Below, in pieces: positions 46,801-58,364 of a DNA stretch of 64,000 nucleotides (position 1 is the first letter of the stretch; every line of letters starts with the position of its first letter). A model generated the notes under the pieces. It was not told the DNA's origin. It did no database searches and worked only from the letters and a program-made list of their open reading frames with translations. The position numbers were made by a program, and so were the translations under genes. The DNA lies in the NCBI RefSeq assembly GCF_003265705.1, contig NW_020312859.1, positions 6,082,587 through 6,146,586 on the forward strand, written 5' to 3'. The stretch is from Callorhinus ursinus. Taxonomy: Eukaryota > Chordata > Mammalia > Carnivora > Otariidae.

Positions 46801-46850
46801 CCAACACACAAATACGCGCAGACCTGCAGAAACACAGGCAAGCACGGCAC
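43850..46850. promoter_or_regulatory. CpG-rich upstream domain of MAFB
   Basis: CpG dinucleotides are frequent over most of this stretch, unlike the DNA to its left, with a less CpG-rich, AT-richer gap at about 45460-45660. A (CGG)7-like run lies at 44518-44538. Many overlapping long ORFs exist on both strands, as expected when stop codons are rare; none shows a known domain. It is most simply the shore and upstream part of the MAFB island. No transcript is asserted. Confidence 0.6.
44518..44538. repeat. (CGG)n trinucleotide repeat
   Basis: About seven CGG units in CpG-rich DNA upstream of MAFB, outside the CDS. Confidence 0.9.
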
Positions 46851-47184
46851 ACACTCTTACGGGCCCGCAGCCGCGCGGCGCACGGAACGTCCCCCACTGG
46901 GCGGGGGACGCTGGGGAACAAAGGGCCCGAGAGGTGTCGTCCCGGCGCTCCTTCTGAGCCTCCGTGGGGGTGACACGGGCTAGGGGTGGAGGAGCGAAGG
47001 GTAAAGAGCGAGGAGGGAGCACTAAGGGGTGGAAGGGGCGGCCAGGCCTACGGGGGGGGGGGCGCGCCCCGAAGGCGAGCGGGCGGGGGCCGGGGCCCGG
47101 AGAGTGTGGGGGGCTGGGCCCGGGCCCGCCGTCCCACTGGGCTCCAGCCCTCCGCCAGGCCTCCGCGGCTCTCCACCGGCTCGG

Positions 47185-47355
47185 GCCGCCGGTCAGCTGA
47201 CGCGGGGGGCGGAGGAGCTGTCAGGCGCGCCCCGCCCTGCGCCGCCGGGCCGCGGGGGCCGAGCAGCCATTGGCCAGCGCGCTGGGCCGCCCGGGCCCCC
47301 GCGCCCCGGTGACATCAGGAAGGCGATAAAAGGCAGCGGCGGCGCCGGATCCAGC
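47185..47355 (+). promoter_or_regulatory. MAFB: MAFB core promoter
   Basis: From distal to proximal: a palindrome GTCAGCTGAC (47192-47201) that is both two overlapping Maf half-sites (GCTGAC) and an E-box (CAGCTG); a GC box GGGGCGGAG (47206-47214); an inverted CCAAT box ATTGG (47269-47273); a CRE-like TGACATCA (47310-47317); and a TATA-type GATAAAAG (47325-47332). Spacing predicts transcription start near 47355. This is a TATA-containing promoter inside a CpG island. Start position is inferred from the TATA box only. Confidence 0.8.
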
Positions 47356-47417
47356 ACAGCTGCACCGCCGGGCTGCGAGCGGCTGCGATCGAGAGAGCCC
47401 AAGAGCAGGAGAGCTAG

Positions 47418-48707
<1,290 letters not shown>

Positions 48708-49641
48708 GTCGTGGCCGGTCCCGGCCCCCGCCCTTGCCCCGGCCCGGACTCCCTGTCCCGTGTCCCCAGCCCCGGACTCCCCCGGATCCTGTCCCTGCCA
48801 CGGCCCCAGCCTTGACCTGTTTGACTTGAGGGAGAGGGAGGAAGGGCGCGCGGGGCGCGGGACGCGGGCGACGGGAGGGCGCGCGGGCAGGCAGGGGACC
48901 TTGGCCAAGGGGAGAGCGGCTCGCGCCAGCGCCGCCTCCTAGACCCGAGCAGAGCCAGAGACAGACGAGGGGGTGGGAAGTCCCGGAGCAACTTTTCTCC
49001 AGGCTGGAGGGCGGCAAGGCATAGTCCGGAGGAGTCGCTAAGGCCGTCTGGAGACTCCTGGCTTTCTGAACTTTGCGCGTTAAGCGGGGGCCGCTGCCTC
49101 GCGGCCCGGAGCGCAGTCCAACCCAGGAAGAGAGCAGCGAGGAGAGGAGAGGAGAGGAGAGGGACCCTGGCGTCCCGGCAGGCGCGAGGCGAGGCTGAGC
49201 GAAGGAAGGAAGGACAGAAGGACCTGTCTGTCCAGGGTCCGGAGAACACTGGCTCTCAGCCCGGAGACGCGGGCCTCAGTTAGGACGTTCTGCGCGCAAT
49301 TCTCATCAGTTTTATTGCCTGCTCGATTATATAGAAAAAATACGAAAATCTGCATTAAAAATATTAATCCTGCATGCTGGACATGTATGGTAATAATTTC
49401 TATTTTGTACCATTTTCTTGTTTAACTTTAGCATGTTGTTGATCATGGATCATAACCCCTTGTTTCTTTGAGTGAGAAGGGATGGCAGTGCAGAAACTCC
49501 AGCGGCTGCTTGCCGGGTTTCAGTCCCGGCCGTCCGCTTGTAAATACCCGCCCCGCCAAACCGCTTAGAGAACGTGGCAGCAAGCTGAGTGTCTTCGTTT
49601 GGGTTTATTATCATGGCATTATTTTTTTGTAAGTTAAAAAA

Positions 49642-49647
49642 AATAAA
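49642..49647 (+). terminator. MAFB: Internal poly(A) signal AATAAA
   Basis: A canonical AATAAA about 0.93 kb after the stop codon. If used it would give a transcript of about 2.3 kb lacking the distal AU-rich part and the microRNA site. Confidence 0.5.
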
Positions 49648-50323
49648 GTTCTGGGCATTTTGCATCAGAAAACAACTTTGTCTTGGGGCACCCTTGGAAG
49701 TTGCATGTTTTCTTCCCTTTCCTGTCTCCATTCGGTCCTCTTGTCTCTTCCACTTCAGAAGTTTTCAATTTTGTTGGTGTTGAAAGAGGACTGGGGTCCC
49801 AGCTCCTGAGTACCAGGGCAGGGCAGCTGTCCAGTTCCGCACCCTAGAGCAGCGGAGGTAATGTCTTCACTCCCACCTCGTCTTTTGGCAAAATTGACAC
49901 CCCTCACTAGAAAGGAAAGGAGAACAGATCTTACTTGCTTTTTAATGCCATCGGAATCACCCCAGGGTCCCTTCAAAAGCCTCCAAGCCCCTGCTAATTG
50001 CTGTGGCTGCTGAGCTTTTAGGGTGAGCGGGCTTGACCAGCCCTGACACTGCCCAGTGGTGAACTAAACTTGTGTTGAACCAACCTCCACACTCAGAAAG
50101 TACCGGAAACCCAGACATTGGCAAGAAATTTTGCAACTTTCAAGCGCGTCCTTTAGACCAACACGTTATGTGTGTTTTTTTCCCCTGCTTTTGAAATAGC
50201 AGGTGAGTTATTGGTGGTGTCCTCCCCCACACCCCCTTCAGTTGTATAGTAGTTATAGGGAAAATCTGGGTGTTTTTCTTTATTACTTTTTTTTTTTCCT
50301 GCAGGTCAGTAAAAGGATTTAAG

Positions 50324-50332
50324 TTGCACTGA
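50324..50332 (+). promoter_or_regulatory. MAFB: MicroRNA seed match for miR-130 and miR-148/152 families
   Basis: TTGCACTGA contains TTGCACT (miR-130/301 seed, positions 2-8) and TGCACTGA (8-mer for miR-148/152). Both miR-130a and miR-148a are reported regulators of MAFB, as I recall; whether this exact site is the one is inference. Confidence 0.55.
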
Positions 50333-50626
50333 CAAAAATACCAAAATGAAAGCGTATTTTTTAGTTCCCATTTGAAATTGCTGGCGCTGCTGGCCGGATG
50401 CATTTTTGAGTTTGTATTAGTTGATAAATTAACAGTAATAACAAGATTGTATGAACCGCATGGTGCTTGCAGTTTTAAATATTGTGGATATTTGTCCTGC
50501 ATCAGAAACGAGCTTCGGTTTTTATGGATTCAACTGTGTTGAAATCAAATTTGCTGCAACAGAAATTTGTTTTTATTTCATGTAAAATAAGGGATCAATT
50601 TCAAACCCTGCTTATGATATGAAAAT

Positions 50627-50710
50627 ATTAAAACCTAGTCTATTGTAGTTTTATTCAGACTGGTTTCTGTTTTTTGGTTATTAAAATGGTTTCCTATTTT
50701 GCTTATTAAA
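50627..50710 (+). terminator. MAFB: Distal poly(A) signal cluster (ATTAAA)
   Basis: ATTAAA occurs at 50627-50632, 50680-50685 and 50705-50710. The last, followed by a T/G-rich stretch ('gtgtttatttag'), is the best candidate for the main 3' end. Confidence 0.65.
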
Positions 50711-50729
50711 ACCATGGAAATGGTGTTTA

Positions 50730-52690
50730 TTTAGAGGACTCCGCGTTCGCCTGACTTTGACTTTCTTCCCTTGCCTTTTTAAGAGTTGCATCAATTTGGG
50801 GACACTCTTACTCTCCCTGGCCAATGGAGAAACAGACCATGTCTGGGCAAATCTCGCCCTTGCTTTTGAGTGTGTATGTACGTGAGCCTCACATGTGTTT
50901 CTGCTTCTCACTCTAGGTAGAGACCTCATTCAGGAGCCAGTTTGTGAGCTGAGAGGGGGTACACTTTTTTGGGGCTTTCAGGCTTGGCGATCAAGATGGG
51001 CCTGCTTGCTTGAGGCAGAGAATAGCCGATCCCTAGAAGCCAGAGCCTTCTGATGGGGAAGCAGAGTCTTTTTGGCAATCAGGCTCAGTTGGCCCTGTCA
51101 CTCTGGCCCTTCTGTCGGGGCTGCAAGGCTCTCAACTTTCTCCTGCCCAGTGCATCTTCCTGCCCAGAGTGAGAATGCCTGCCCGCCCTGAGTGGAGGCC
51201 TATGCCCCCTTCCCCAGGGCTTGCCGAAGTCCTGCAAGTGGAATCCAGCCCCAGGTTTGGGGGTGGAAGCCCCTTCAGACAGGAAACCCTTCCTTGTGGA
51301 CCTGTTTTTGGGGGGTGGTGTGCCCTGGGCACACATGCCACTCAGGCCTGGAGCCCTCAGACCCACAGAAGGCCACTGCATGGCTGGACCAGGATTTCAG
51401 TGACTCTCCAGATTGGGGGCCAGAGGGGGTTTGGGGCATCATTCTGGTACAGCACCTCGGACTGCAGACTGGGAGCTGGGCCCAGTACCTTTCCTTTGCC
51501 AGACTCTTAGAAGAGTCAAGCTCTCCCACCTAGGTTACCCCAAACCCCCCCTCAGCCTTCTCAGAATCTTGTCTATAATTCAGAGTTGGCCTCAGATATT
51601 TCTGAGAGTCAGAGTGGGATTCCCACCCCCCACCACCCCTCCCAAATCCAGAAGGATCCTCTGTTCCTTTGGCGATGGCTGGGTCCAAGGGGCTTCTGGT
51701 CTCCTCAGACCTAATACCTACAGTCCCAGAGACTCAGCCTTCCAGCCCTGGGGTTCTCTGGCCGAGAGTTCCTAACACGGAACTTCGGGACCCGAATGCA
51801 GAGGTGTAGAGACCCGGGCTGCGAGCCCCAGCCCAAAGCTAGAGCCGGGAAGAACTGGGGAGAAGGAAGCAAAGGCTAAAACTAGCAGGGAATAGATTTT
51901 GGCCCAGGATCCCTGGAATCTTGGGGATGGTGGTCGGGGTTTGGCAAAGACAGAGCAGGGAAAAATCCCAAACATAAGGAAGCAAATACTACCAGGAGTG
52001 ATTTACAGTTAGTGGCGCTTTAGTGTTGTTTAGTAGCAGTCAGAAGTTCTAGCTTGAATTAAATTCCAAGGCCCAGTTCATTTCACTAACCCGGAGATAT
52101 GCCTGGCGGGGAAGGCTTTGGCTGTGATCAGGGAGGAGGATGGTGGCTGAGTCTGGCTGTGAAGTAGCTCTACCCGAGTGCACATGGATGAAGGAGCGAG
52201 GGGTTATGATTAGTTGTAGTTGTGTGTACAAGTGCACACACTCAAACTTGCTAAGAGCAAGCCCACAGGTACAAGTGTATCCCCTGTGGGGCGAAAGAGG
52301 TCTCGGCCAGGCTGAGCACTGGAGGATCCCCCTGCTGCTTCGATCCGGAGACCAAAGGGGATGACCTTGCTTCCATGTAGTGGAGGTCTGACTCCCTTTG
52401 GAATAACCCCAAGCGGACTGGCTGGCGTCTCCCACCTCTAAGGTCACCTGGACTCTGCTTGAACAGCCTCTGGGCTGGGGAGGGTCGCAAACTCCGACAT
52501 TGGTTTTCCTTCTCCAGAGCAGAAAACACAGACACCAACCCAGTGCCGACCAGCATCTAGGATGACACGGTAGATCAGGCCGTTTCAGAGTGACCAGTTA
52601 CATCTCTGAGAAGCTGACCACCCCACCACATAGTCCCACTGACACACTGACACACAGATAACACAGACACCCACACCCAGCACCCACACG
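50730..52690. other. Intergenic DNA downstream of MAFB, no gene
   Basis: Unique-looking sequence of moderate GC content with several short ORFs, none recognisable. No clear repeat was identified. Confidence 0.5.
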
Positions 52691-53740
52691 GGTGCCCTTG
52701 CACGCGCCCCGTGTCCCGGCACCAACCTATTATTTGAGCGCCCGTCGGCCCGGGACGCTCGCAGGCTTGAGCCGGGCAGAGCCGGCAGCGCACCGGAGGA
52801 GGCCGGGACCTCGAGAGACCCCGGGGCGGGCAAGCCCTGGCCACGTCTCGGCCCGCAGCCCTCCGTCCCGACCCACCGCGACAGCGCAGAGCCGGCGCGC
52901 GCGAGCTCAGGAAGAGCGAACTGAGTCCCGAGGCCGTCCGGCCCGCGCCAGCCCCGCGGCGCCCTGCAGCCCGCCGGCTCCTTTCCGGTTCCCACCGCGC
53001 CCCGCGGCTCGGGGGCCCTTCGCGGGCCCCTCGCGATCCTCCGCGACGCCGGGGGCAAAATCTTCCCAGCGCCTTCCGCGCCCGCAGCGGTGCCACGCAG
53101 CCAGGACGGCGCCTGCACTTGGGGACGCACGCCGAGTCGGACACACACAGACACCGCGACGCACGTGGGGGGGCACACACGGGCCCCGGGAAGGTGGCTC
53201 GCTCCAGGCTGAGCCCCGGACTGGGGCGGCCCGGGTCAGGTCCCGGCCGGAGCGCACGGCCCTGCCCCCACTCCCCAGCTGCTCGGGCCTTAGGACCCCC
53301 GGTCGGCACCGGTGTGTGGGAGGCTGTGCCCGTGGGATCGGCCGCCGCCACCTTCCGCGAGGGGTCGGGTATGACGCTCGGTGCGGCGTCCCGGGAGCCC
53401 GGGGTCCCGACCGGCGCGGCAGGGGTGGCGGCGTCCGCCCGGCTCGGCGGTCTCCCGCGTCCTTACTCTCTGCCATTTCCCTTTCCTGCAGCCCTTTCTC
53501 GGTAAACTCTTGACTTCGGAAAACTTTGTCCCTACATTTTTCCTCCCAGTCCCTTCTGCCTTTCCTCCAGGCGCCGCCAGGCGAGGAAGGGCTCCGAGGG
53601 GCTCCGAGTTGTCGGGTAAGTGCGGGGAGGGGCGAGGGCCGGGAGATGGGGCCTGGCGATGGGGTCTGGCGGCCCGAGCCTCCTCCGCGCAGCTCCGGGC
53701 CGGGGCCAGCCACTCTGGGCTCTTGCCCTGACGGCTTCGG
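52690..53740. promoter_or_regulatory. Second CpG island, about 4-5 kb downstream of MAFB
   Basis: Very GC- and CpG-rich, comparable with the MAFB island, though no protein gene is evident. Long ORFs on both strands (for example 52575-53351 and 52907-53839, minus) have Arg/Pro/Gly/Ala-rich content typical of chance frames in GC-rich DNA. A strong acceptor and donor pair on the plus strand lies near its right edge (see the candidate exon). It may be a promoter for a noncoding transcript or a Polycomb-type island; function is inference. Confidence 0.65.
53571..53615 (+). ncRNA. Candidate small exon of an uncharacterised plus-strand transcript
   Basis: A pyrimidine-rich tract ending TTTCCTCCAG (AG at 53569-53570) is followed 45 bases later by CGG|GTAAGTG (GT at 53616-53617), a near-consensus 5' splice site. 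Both are in the right order at the edge of a CpG island. Splice signals this good also arise by chance, and no transcript data are available. Confidence 0.25.
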
Positions 53741-54850
53741 CTCCCCAGCCTTCCCTTGCATCCGACCCGCCAGCAGCAGGGCTGGTGGGGACTGACCTCC
53801 AGCAGGGCCCCCGCTGGCGCTGGCGAGACAGCGGGCCACCCCGACTGTCGGTGGCAGGGGCTGGGGAAGCTGGGGCTGGGACCTAGACCCCGACCCCTCT
53901 TTTGGTCACAGCTGGGCTTCCTTCCTTCGGTCCAGGGTCTCTGGCCATTTTTGTGGCAGGACCAACCGGGTCCCTGTGAGAGGGGCCCACCTCCATCCCA
54001 CGCACACTCTAGCTGTGCCTGTCCTCTCGGGCTCGGAGTGGGGGCTGCCTGGAACCCAGCAGCATGGTCATTTGGCTTTTTCTGTGACTAGAGCTAGGCT
54101 TCTGCCAGGCCAGGCAATTCCCCCCCCCCCCCCCCCCCCCCCCCACACCTCAAATTCTTTCTCTTTGGGTCCCGGGAAACAGCGGGGTCTAGCGACTCCG
54201 GTGGGTCCCTTGCCCGCCTACCGATGCAACACCACCACCCCCCCCAACGGCACTTCAGAGCCCCTCTGTTTTCAGAAAGGAAAACCCAGAACTGGCTTCT
54301 TGCGTAACCCTTCCCTGTACAGACTGCAGTCAGAAGGCCTGGCCTCTCCTCTCAGAGATAGTAGTGTTTGGATTTGTTATGTAAGGAAGGGAGGATTAGA
54401 GATTCACTCTGCCCCTCCTCCCCCCACCAAAATAAAAGTCCACAAAGGGCGCCTTTTGCAGACTGCGGTCTTTTCCATCAGCAGCCCTCCTAAAAGGTGT
54501 CAGTCTGGTTAAAAGAGCTGCTCCCAAGCTTGGGCCTAGCACTGTGCCCTCCGGAGACATGCCAGCTTGCAGCGAAGGGAGAGTCCCTGGTCCAGGCTGA
54601 ACCTGGTTGGCGGAAGAAGCCACCATAAGGCTTCCCAGGCTGGTGCTTACCTGGCTGGGAGGACTAGCTTCCTGTTGGAGAAGGCTGCTGCGGCTGGCCC
54701 CCTCTGCTGATGCTGGAATTCTGTCCCTTCTGCAGTTTCTGCTTCTGTGAGCAGGCGTCTAGGCTACAGAGGGCAGTCCTTTCAGCTGGGGAGCACACAG
54801 TCCCTGGACCTTGCAGGCCTGCACCATGTTCTACCGGCTGTTTCCACGCA
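53740..54850. other. Intergenic, with a long C homopolymer
   Basis: A 25-base C run lies at 54120-54144. Otherwise nothing recognisable. Confidence 0.5.
54120..54144. repeat. C25 homopolymer
   Basis: Twenty-five consecutive C. The complementary G run could form quadruplex structures; the assembled length is unreliable for such tracts. Confidence 0.9.
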
Positions 54851-54859
54851 TCTTCCTCA

Positions 54860-55130
54860 TATCTGAATGCCCTTCTCCACTGCGCTACACGTATTATCTT
54901 AAAAGATGCATTTGGATAAGAGAATCAGAGCTAACTGTTCTCACTTGCAAGAAATTAAATGTGGGAGATAAGTTGCGGCTCCAATTTGGAAAACCATCTA
55001 AATTATTAATAAGGGCTTGTTCCAAAGCAAAACTCCGCGCTAGCTGCGCCTCTGCATTCTTTGCATGTGAAGTTGTTTTCCTGTAAAATAGCAGCTGCTT
55101 GTTACACATTCCTTTTTATTTGTATCAAAA
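54860..55130. promoter_or_regulatory. Candidate conserved noncoding element downstream of MAFB
   Basis: An AT-richer, repeat-free block with TTTGCATGTGAA (octamer-like), AAATTATTAATAAG and CAGCTGC. A 91-codon frame crosses it but has no recognisable domain. Function is inference. Confidence 0.35.
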
Positions 55131-56250
55131 GGGGGATGCTGTCCTCAGGCTGGAAGAGCCGCCACAGAGGCAACGGGAGGAGGCCTGATACTTTCTGGAA
55201 GCCAGGTTCAGTGTGAGAAGGGGGCAGAAGTCCACAAATTGAAAATTTATGTCGCTGTGCTTTCCCTTGTAGAGCTCTGTGCATTTTACTACGGTTTGTA
55301 TTCCTTCCAGTAAATAGACGGGGGTGCAGGGGATGGGAAGCCTAAAGGATACTCATTTCAGAGCTGGAGAGAGCAAGGCAAGGCATCCAGCTTGGCTTGT
55401 GACTCCCCCATCAGGAATCAGGAGCTCACTTTCAAGTTCCCTTGTTTCTTCTGATGTCACTTTCACTGCTTTGACTGCTAGGGTTTCCCACTGAGATGGG
55501 GCCCTGGTCTGGGGATTCAGCTCTGCTTTCCCTGAGTGGGCAGCAAAGGGCTGCATTTCCCAACGCAGGGCTTGGCATCTGCCCTCCTTTGTGTCCTGGG
55601 AGCTGGAGCCTGGTACACATGCCCCCTTCCACCGACAAGGGGCAACCAGGTCACAGAGCACAAGAGATGTGGCCAGATCATGAGGTTAGTCCTGTTATGA
55701 CATTTCACTTACCTCTCTGAAGTGTGGATTACTCTCGTCCATGCAGATCAGAGATGGAAAAGTAGGCCCCGAGTAGGTGCCTCTTGCCCAGTGTCACCCA
55801 GTGGGGGACCTAAAGCTTCAGTCCCCACCTATCTGATACCAAAATTTGTATTTTTGCCACCAAACTCCACAAGTTCTCAATCTCTTATCTGAAATACCCG
55901 GGATGGGGGGAACTTGGGGGAAAATAGGGAGGGGTGGGAAATAGCCCCTTTCTTGGGGTGGAAGTTTCCTTTCTAATTCCTTCTGCGTAGGGTAGTCACT
56001 TTCTTGGGGGGTGTGATTACTCTTCTCCATCCATAATGCTCCCTGCCCAGACACGGAGATGGGCAATGGGCACTTGGAGATCCAGCAAGACAAATATGAC
56101 AAGGGGGTTGGAGGGAAAACTATAGCTCTGTCTCCCATTTCAATCTCTCACCGAGAAGCCAGCGGCTTATGGTGGTCCTGGTGTGTGTGTGTGGGGGGGG
56201 GCATTGCTTGCTTGGGCATTGCTAGCCTGGGACATTGGTGCTTTTCATAA
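55130..56250. other. Intergenic; MIR-like piece at 55700-55860
   Basis: 'atggaaaagtaggccccgag' and 'cttgcccagtgtcacccagt' suggest a reverse MIR at 55700-55860. No gene. Confidence 0.45.
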
Positions 56251-56254
56251 TTCA

Positions 56255-56420
56255 TCAACAGACCCCTCACCTTTCATGTGTTTTCAGTTGAACTTTCCAG
56301 TAAATGGATCATAATTAGCAGAGCAAGTGTCTGTAGAAGAAGCAGTCTCTAGGTGAGGCAATTTTGACGGAATCATCCTTAGTTTAACCACAGCTGTTTC
56401 TGGTGTGATGTGGAAACGCA
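56255..56420. promoter_or_regulatory. Candidate conserved islet with a RUNX/E-box composite
   Basis: A repeat-free segment containing 'tcataattagcagagc' and 'taaccacagctgtttc' (about 56387-56402), where the RUNX core AACCACA overlaps the E-box CAGCTG. Regulatory function is inference. Confidence 0.35.
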
Positions 56421-56770
56421 GGACCTGCACACAGATGTGCTTATGCCCTTAAGGAGGCACATGCATCAACACATATGCAGCTCATGCTTCTACGCACAGA
56501 GGCAGGCATGTAGGTGCCCACGCTTAAATCCGCATGCACTTATCTGCTATATACATGCACTCTTGCACAGGGTGCACAAAATGCACGCATGATGCATAGC
56601 CCTGCACGGGTTTAGACTTCCACTGAACCACAGCGATTATGTATATATAACTCTCACAAAATGCATATGGGTCCATGCACATCTTCCTATGCTCACATGC
56701 ACTGACATACGTGCATTGTGTATTGAACACTTGCCTTCACATTCATTCGCACACAAGCACCACGTAACGA
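56420..56770. repeat. Degenerate CA/TGCA-rich low-complexity DNA
   Basis: Repeated short words such as ACATGCA, ATGCAC and CACATGC recur through the stretch without a fixed period. It is an eroded dinucleotide-type repeat. Confidence 0.6.
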
Positions 56771-57400
56771 GTGAAATGTGGCACTGGCGGGGTTAATGGA
56801 GGCCCAGGCTCCCATAAATATTTATATGAAGCACTCAAGAGCTCAAAGTGAGAGAGGAAAGCTCTCCCCACACGCCCCTGTAAATCACGCAGCTGCTGCG
56901 CGTTACCTGTCAGATGGAGGCTCTGCGATCATGCTTGCTTCGGGAGGGTGCCCACATACAGGAGGGTGACCACACACTCGCGGGCGCACACGACCCTCTG
57001 TGTGCCTCGTCAGACATCCCAGCAAATGTACCCATGTTGGTCTCCACTCCCAGGATTCTTCTGGGAGCTTCGAAAGGAAGCATTTCAATGCTGTTGCTGC
57101 TGCAGGTGCAGAGTTGAAGGGGGAGCAAATGCGTTGTCCTTATCTGGGACTTGGCATCTCCGGTGCAGACAGAAGTTATCCTGGAGAGACAGCACGTGGG
57201 GGCCCGGTGAGCAGGTGGGCGCAAGAGCGAGGTGGGAGCCCCAGGCTGATCCAGGTTTGCTATAGGGTGGGGGGGCTCCAGCTTCTGGAGCTGCTCTGAC
57301 CCACCAAAACTTTGGGTCCCAGGAGCCCAGTGTCCCACTTCTCCACAGCTGCTGCAATCTTGTGTTCGGCAAATACTCTGCTTCCAGGCCTGCCACCCAA
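56770..57400. other. Intergenic, no recognisable feature
   Basis: A perfect 12-bp AT palindrome ATAAATATTTAT is at 56814-56825. No gene. Confidence 0.4.
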
Positions 57401-57720
57401 GACTATTCACTCAATCACGGAACAAATATTTGTTGTGTGTCTTCCATACGCCAGGCATTGTGCTAGGTGTTGGCAATATAACAAACCAGAGTAAAACCAG
57501 AAATCCTCCTGGTGAACAAATCCTCATAGAGTTTACGATCTAGTAAGAGAAAGAGCGAGCGGTTATGTATTAAACTAATCAGTGCCCAGTTTCAAAAGGA
57601 GAAAGCAAGATGGGCCTCTGAGAGCATCTATAGTACAATGAAGCTTACATAGACTGGGGAAAGAGTGGTCAGGGAGGACTTCCTGGAGGAGGTGATATTT
57701 GAGCTAAGATAGGAAGCCCG
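57400..57720 (-). mobile_element. L2 LINE relic
   Basis: 'cgccaggcattgtgctaggt', 'tcatagagtttacgatctag' and 'gaggacttcctggaggaggt' follow reverse L2, a relatively well preserved copy. Confidence 0.75.
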
Positions 57721-57759
57721 AATAGGCATTACCCAAATCAAATGGGTAGGGGAAGAACC

Positions 57760-58255
57760 TTCTAGGTCTAAATTTCTTTCTGGAATAGGCTGATTATTCT
57801 CTTTGCTCAGGATATGTGCTTGAGCTGTTCCCTCTCCCTGCACCATTCTTCCCCCAGATAAAGCGGCGGCAGACCCCCTCACCCCCTTTACCTCCTTGCT
57901 CAGATCTATCTCTCCTTCTTGATGAGGCTTATCCTGACCACCCTACCTGATCTGACAACCTGCTCCCTCCCTCCTCCCTGGGCCCTCCAGACCTGCCTTA
58001 TTCTGCTCTGTTGTTCCTTTTCTTCTTTCCCCCCTCCCTGCACCTCTCCCATAATGCTAATCACCTTAGAACACTGGATTATTTATTCATCTATTGCTTA
58101 CTTTCTGCCTTTTCCTGCCAGCACATAAGCTCTGTGAGGTCCATGTCTGATGGCTGTTTGGTTCACTAATGTTCCCAAGCACCATGAGTGGTGCCTGGCA
58201 TTGGTAAGACCCCAATAACCCAGTAATTGGCTGAATGAATATGCATTGAGTAAAA
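57760..58255 (+). mobile_element. L2 LINE relic, 3' end
   Basis: 'gagctgttccctctccctgc', 'cttgatgaggcttatcctga', 'cacataagctctgtgaggtc' and 'gagtggtgcctggcattggt' give forward L2. It faces the preceding L2 in opposite orientation. Confidence 0.8.
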
Positions 58256-58308
58256 TGTATTTAAAGAGGAAAGGGGTAATTTCTGTGAAAGCATGGCTTT
58301 GGGGTCCT

Positions 58309-58325
58309 GGCTATCTATCTATCTT
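58309..58325. repeat. (CTAT)n microsatellite, short
   Basis: Four CTAT units with related tetramers following to 58365. Confidence 0.85.
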
Positions 58326-58364
58326 ATTAACTCTATCCATCTATGATCTGTCTATCATCTATAT

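Larger units (their letters stand above)
48708..50730 (+). other. MAFB: MAFB 3' UTR
   Basis: It begins GC-rich, includes a (GGAGA)n run at 49137-49163, and becomes AU-rich after about 49300, as in other regulators with unstable mRNAs. A microRNA seed match is at 50324-50332. No repeat has inserted in it, which suggests constraint. Confidence 0.75.

Noticed and set aside
52575..53839. Long minus-strand frames (258 and 310 codons) in the downstream CpG island
   Set aside because: Two long frames overlap each other and plus-strand frames; composition is that of translated CpG-rich DNA and no domain is recognisable.
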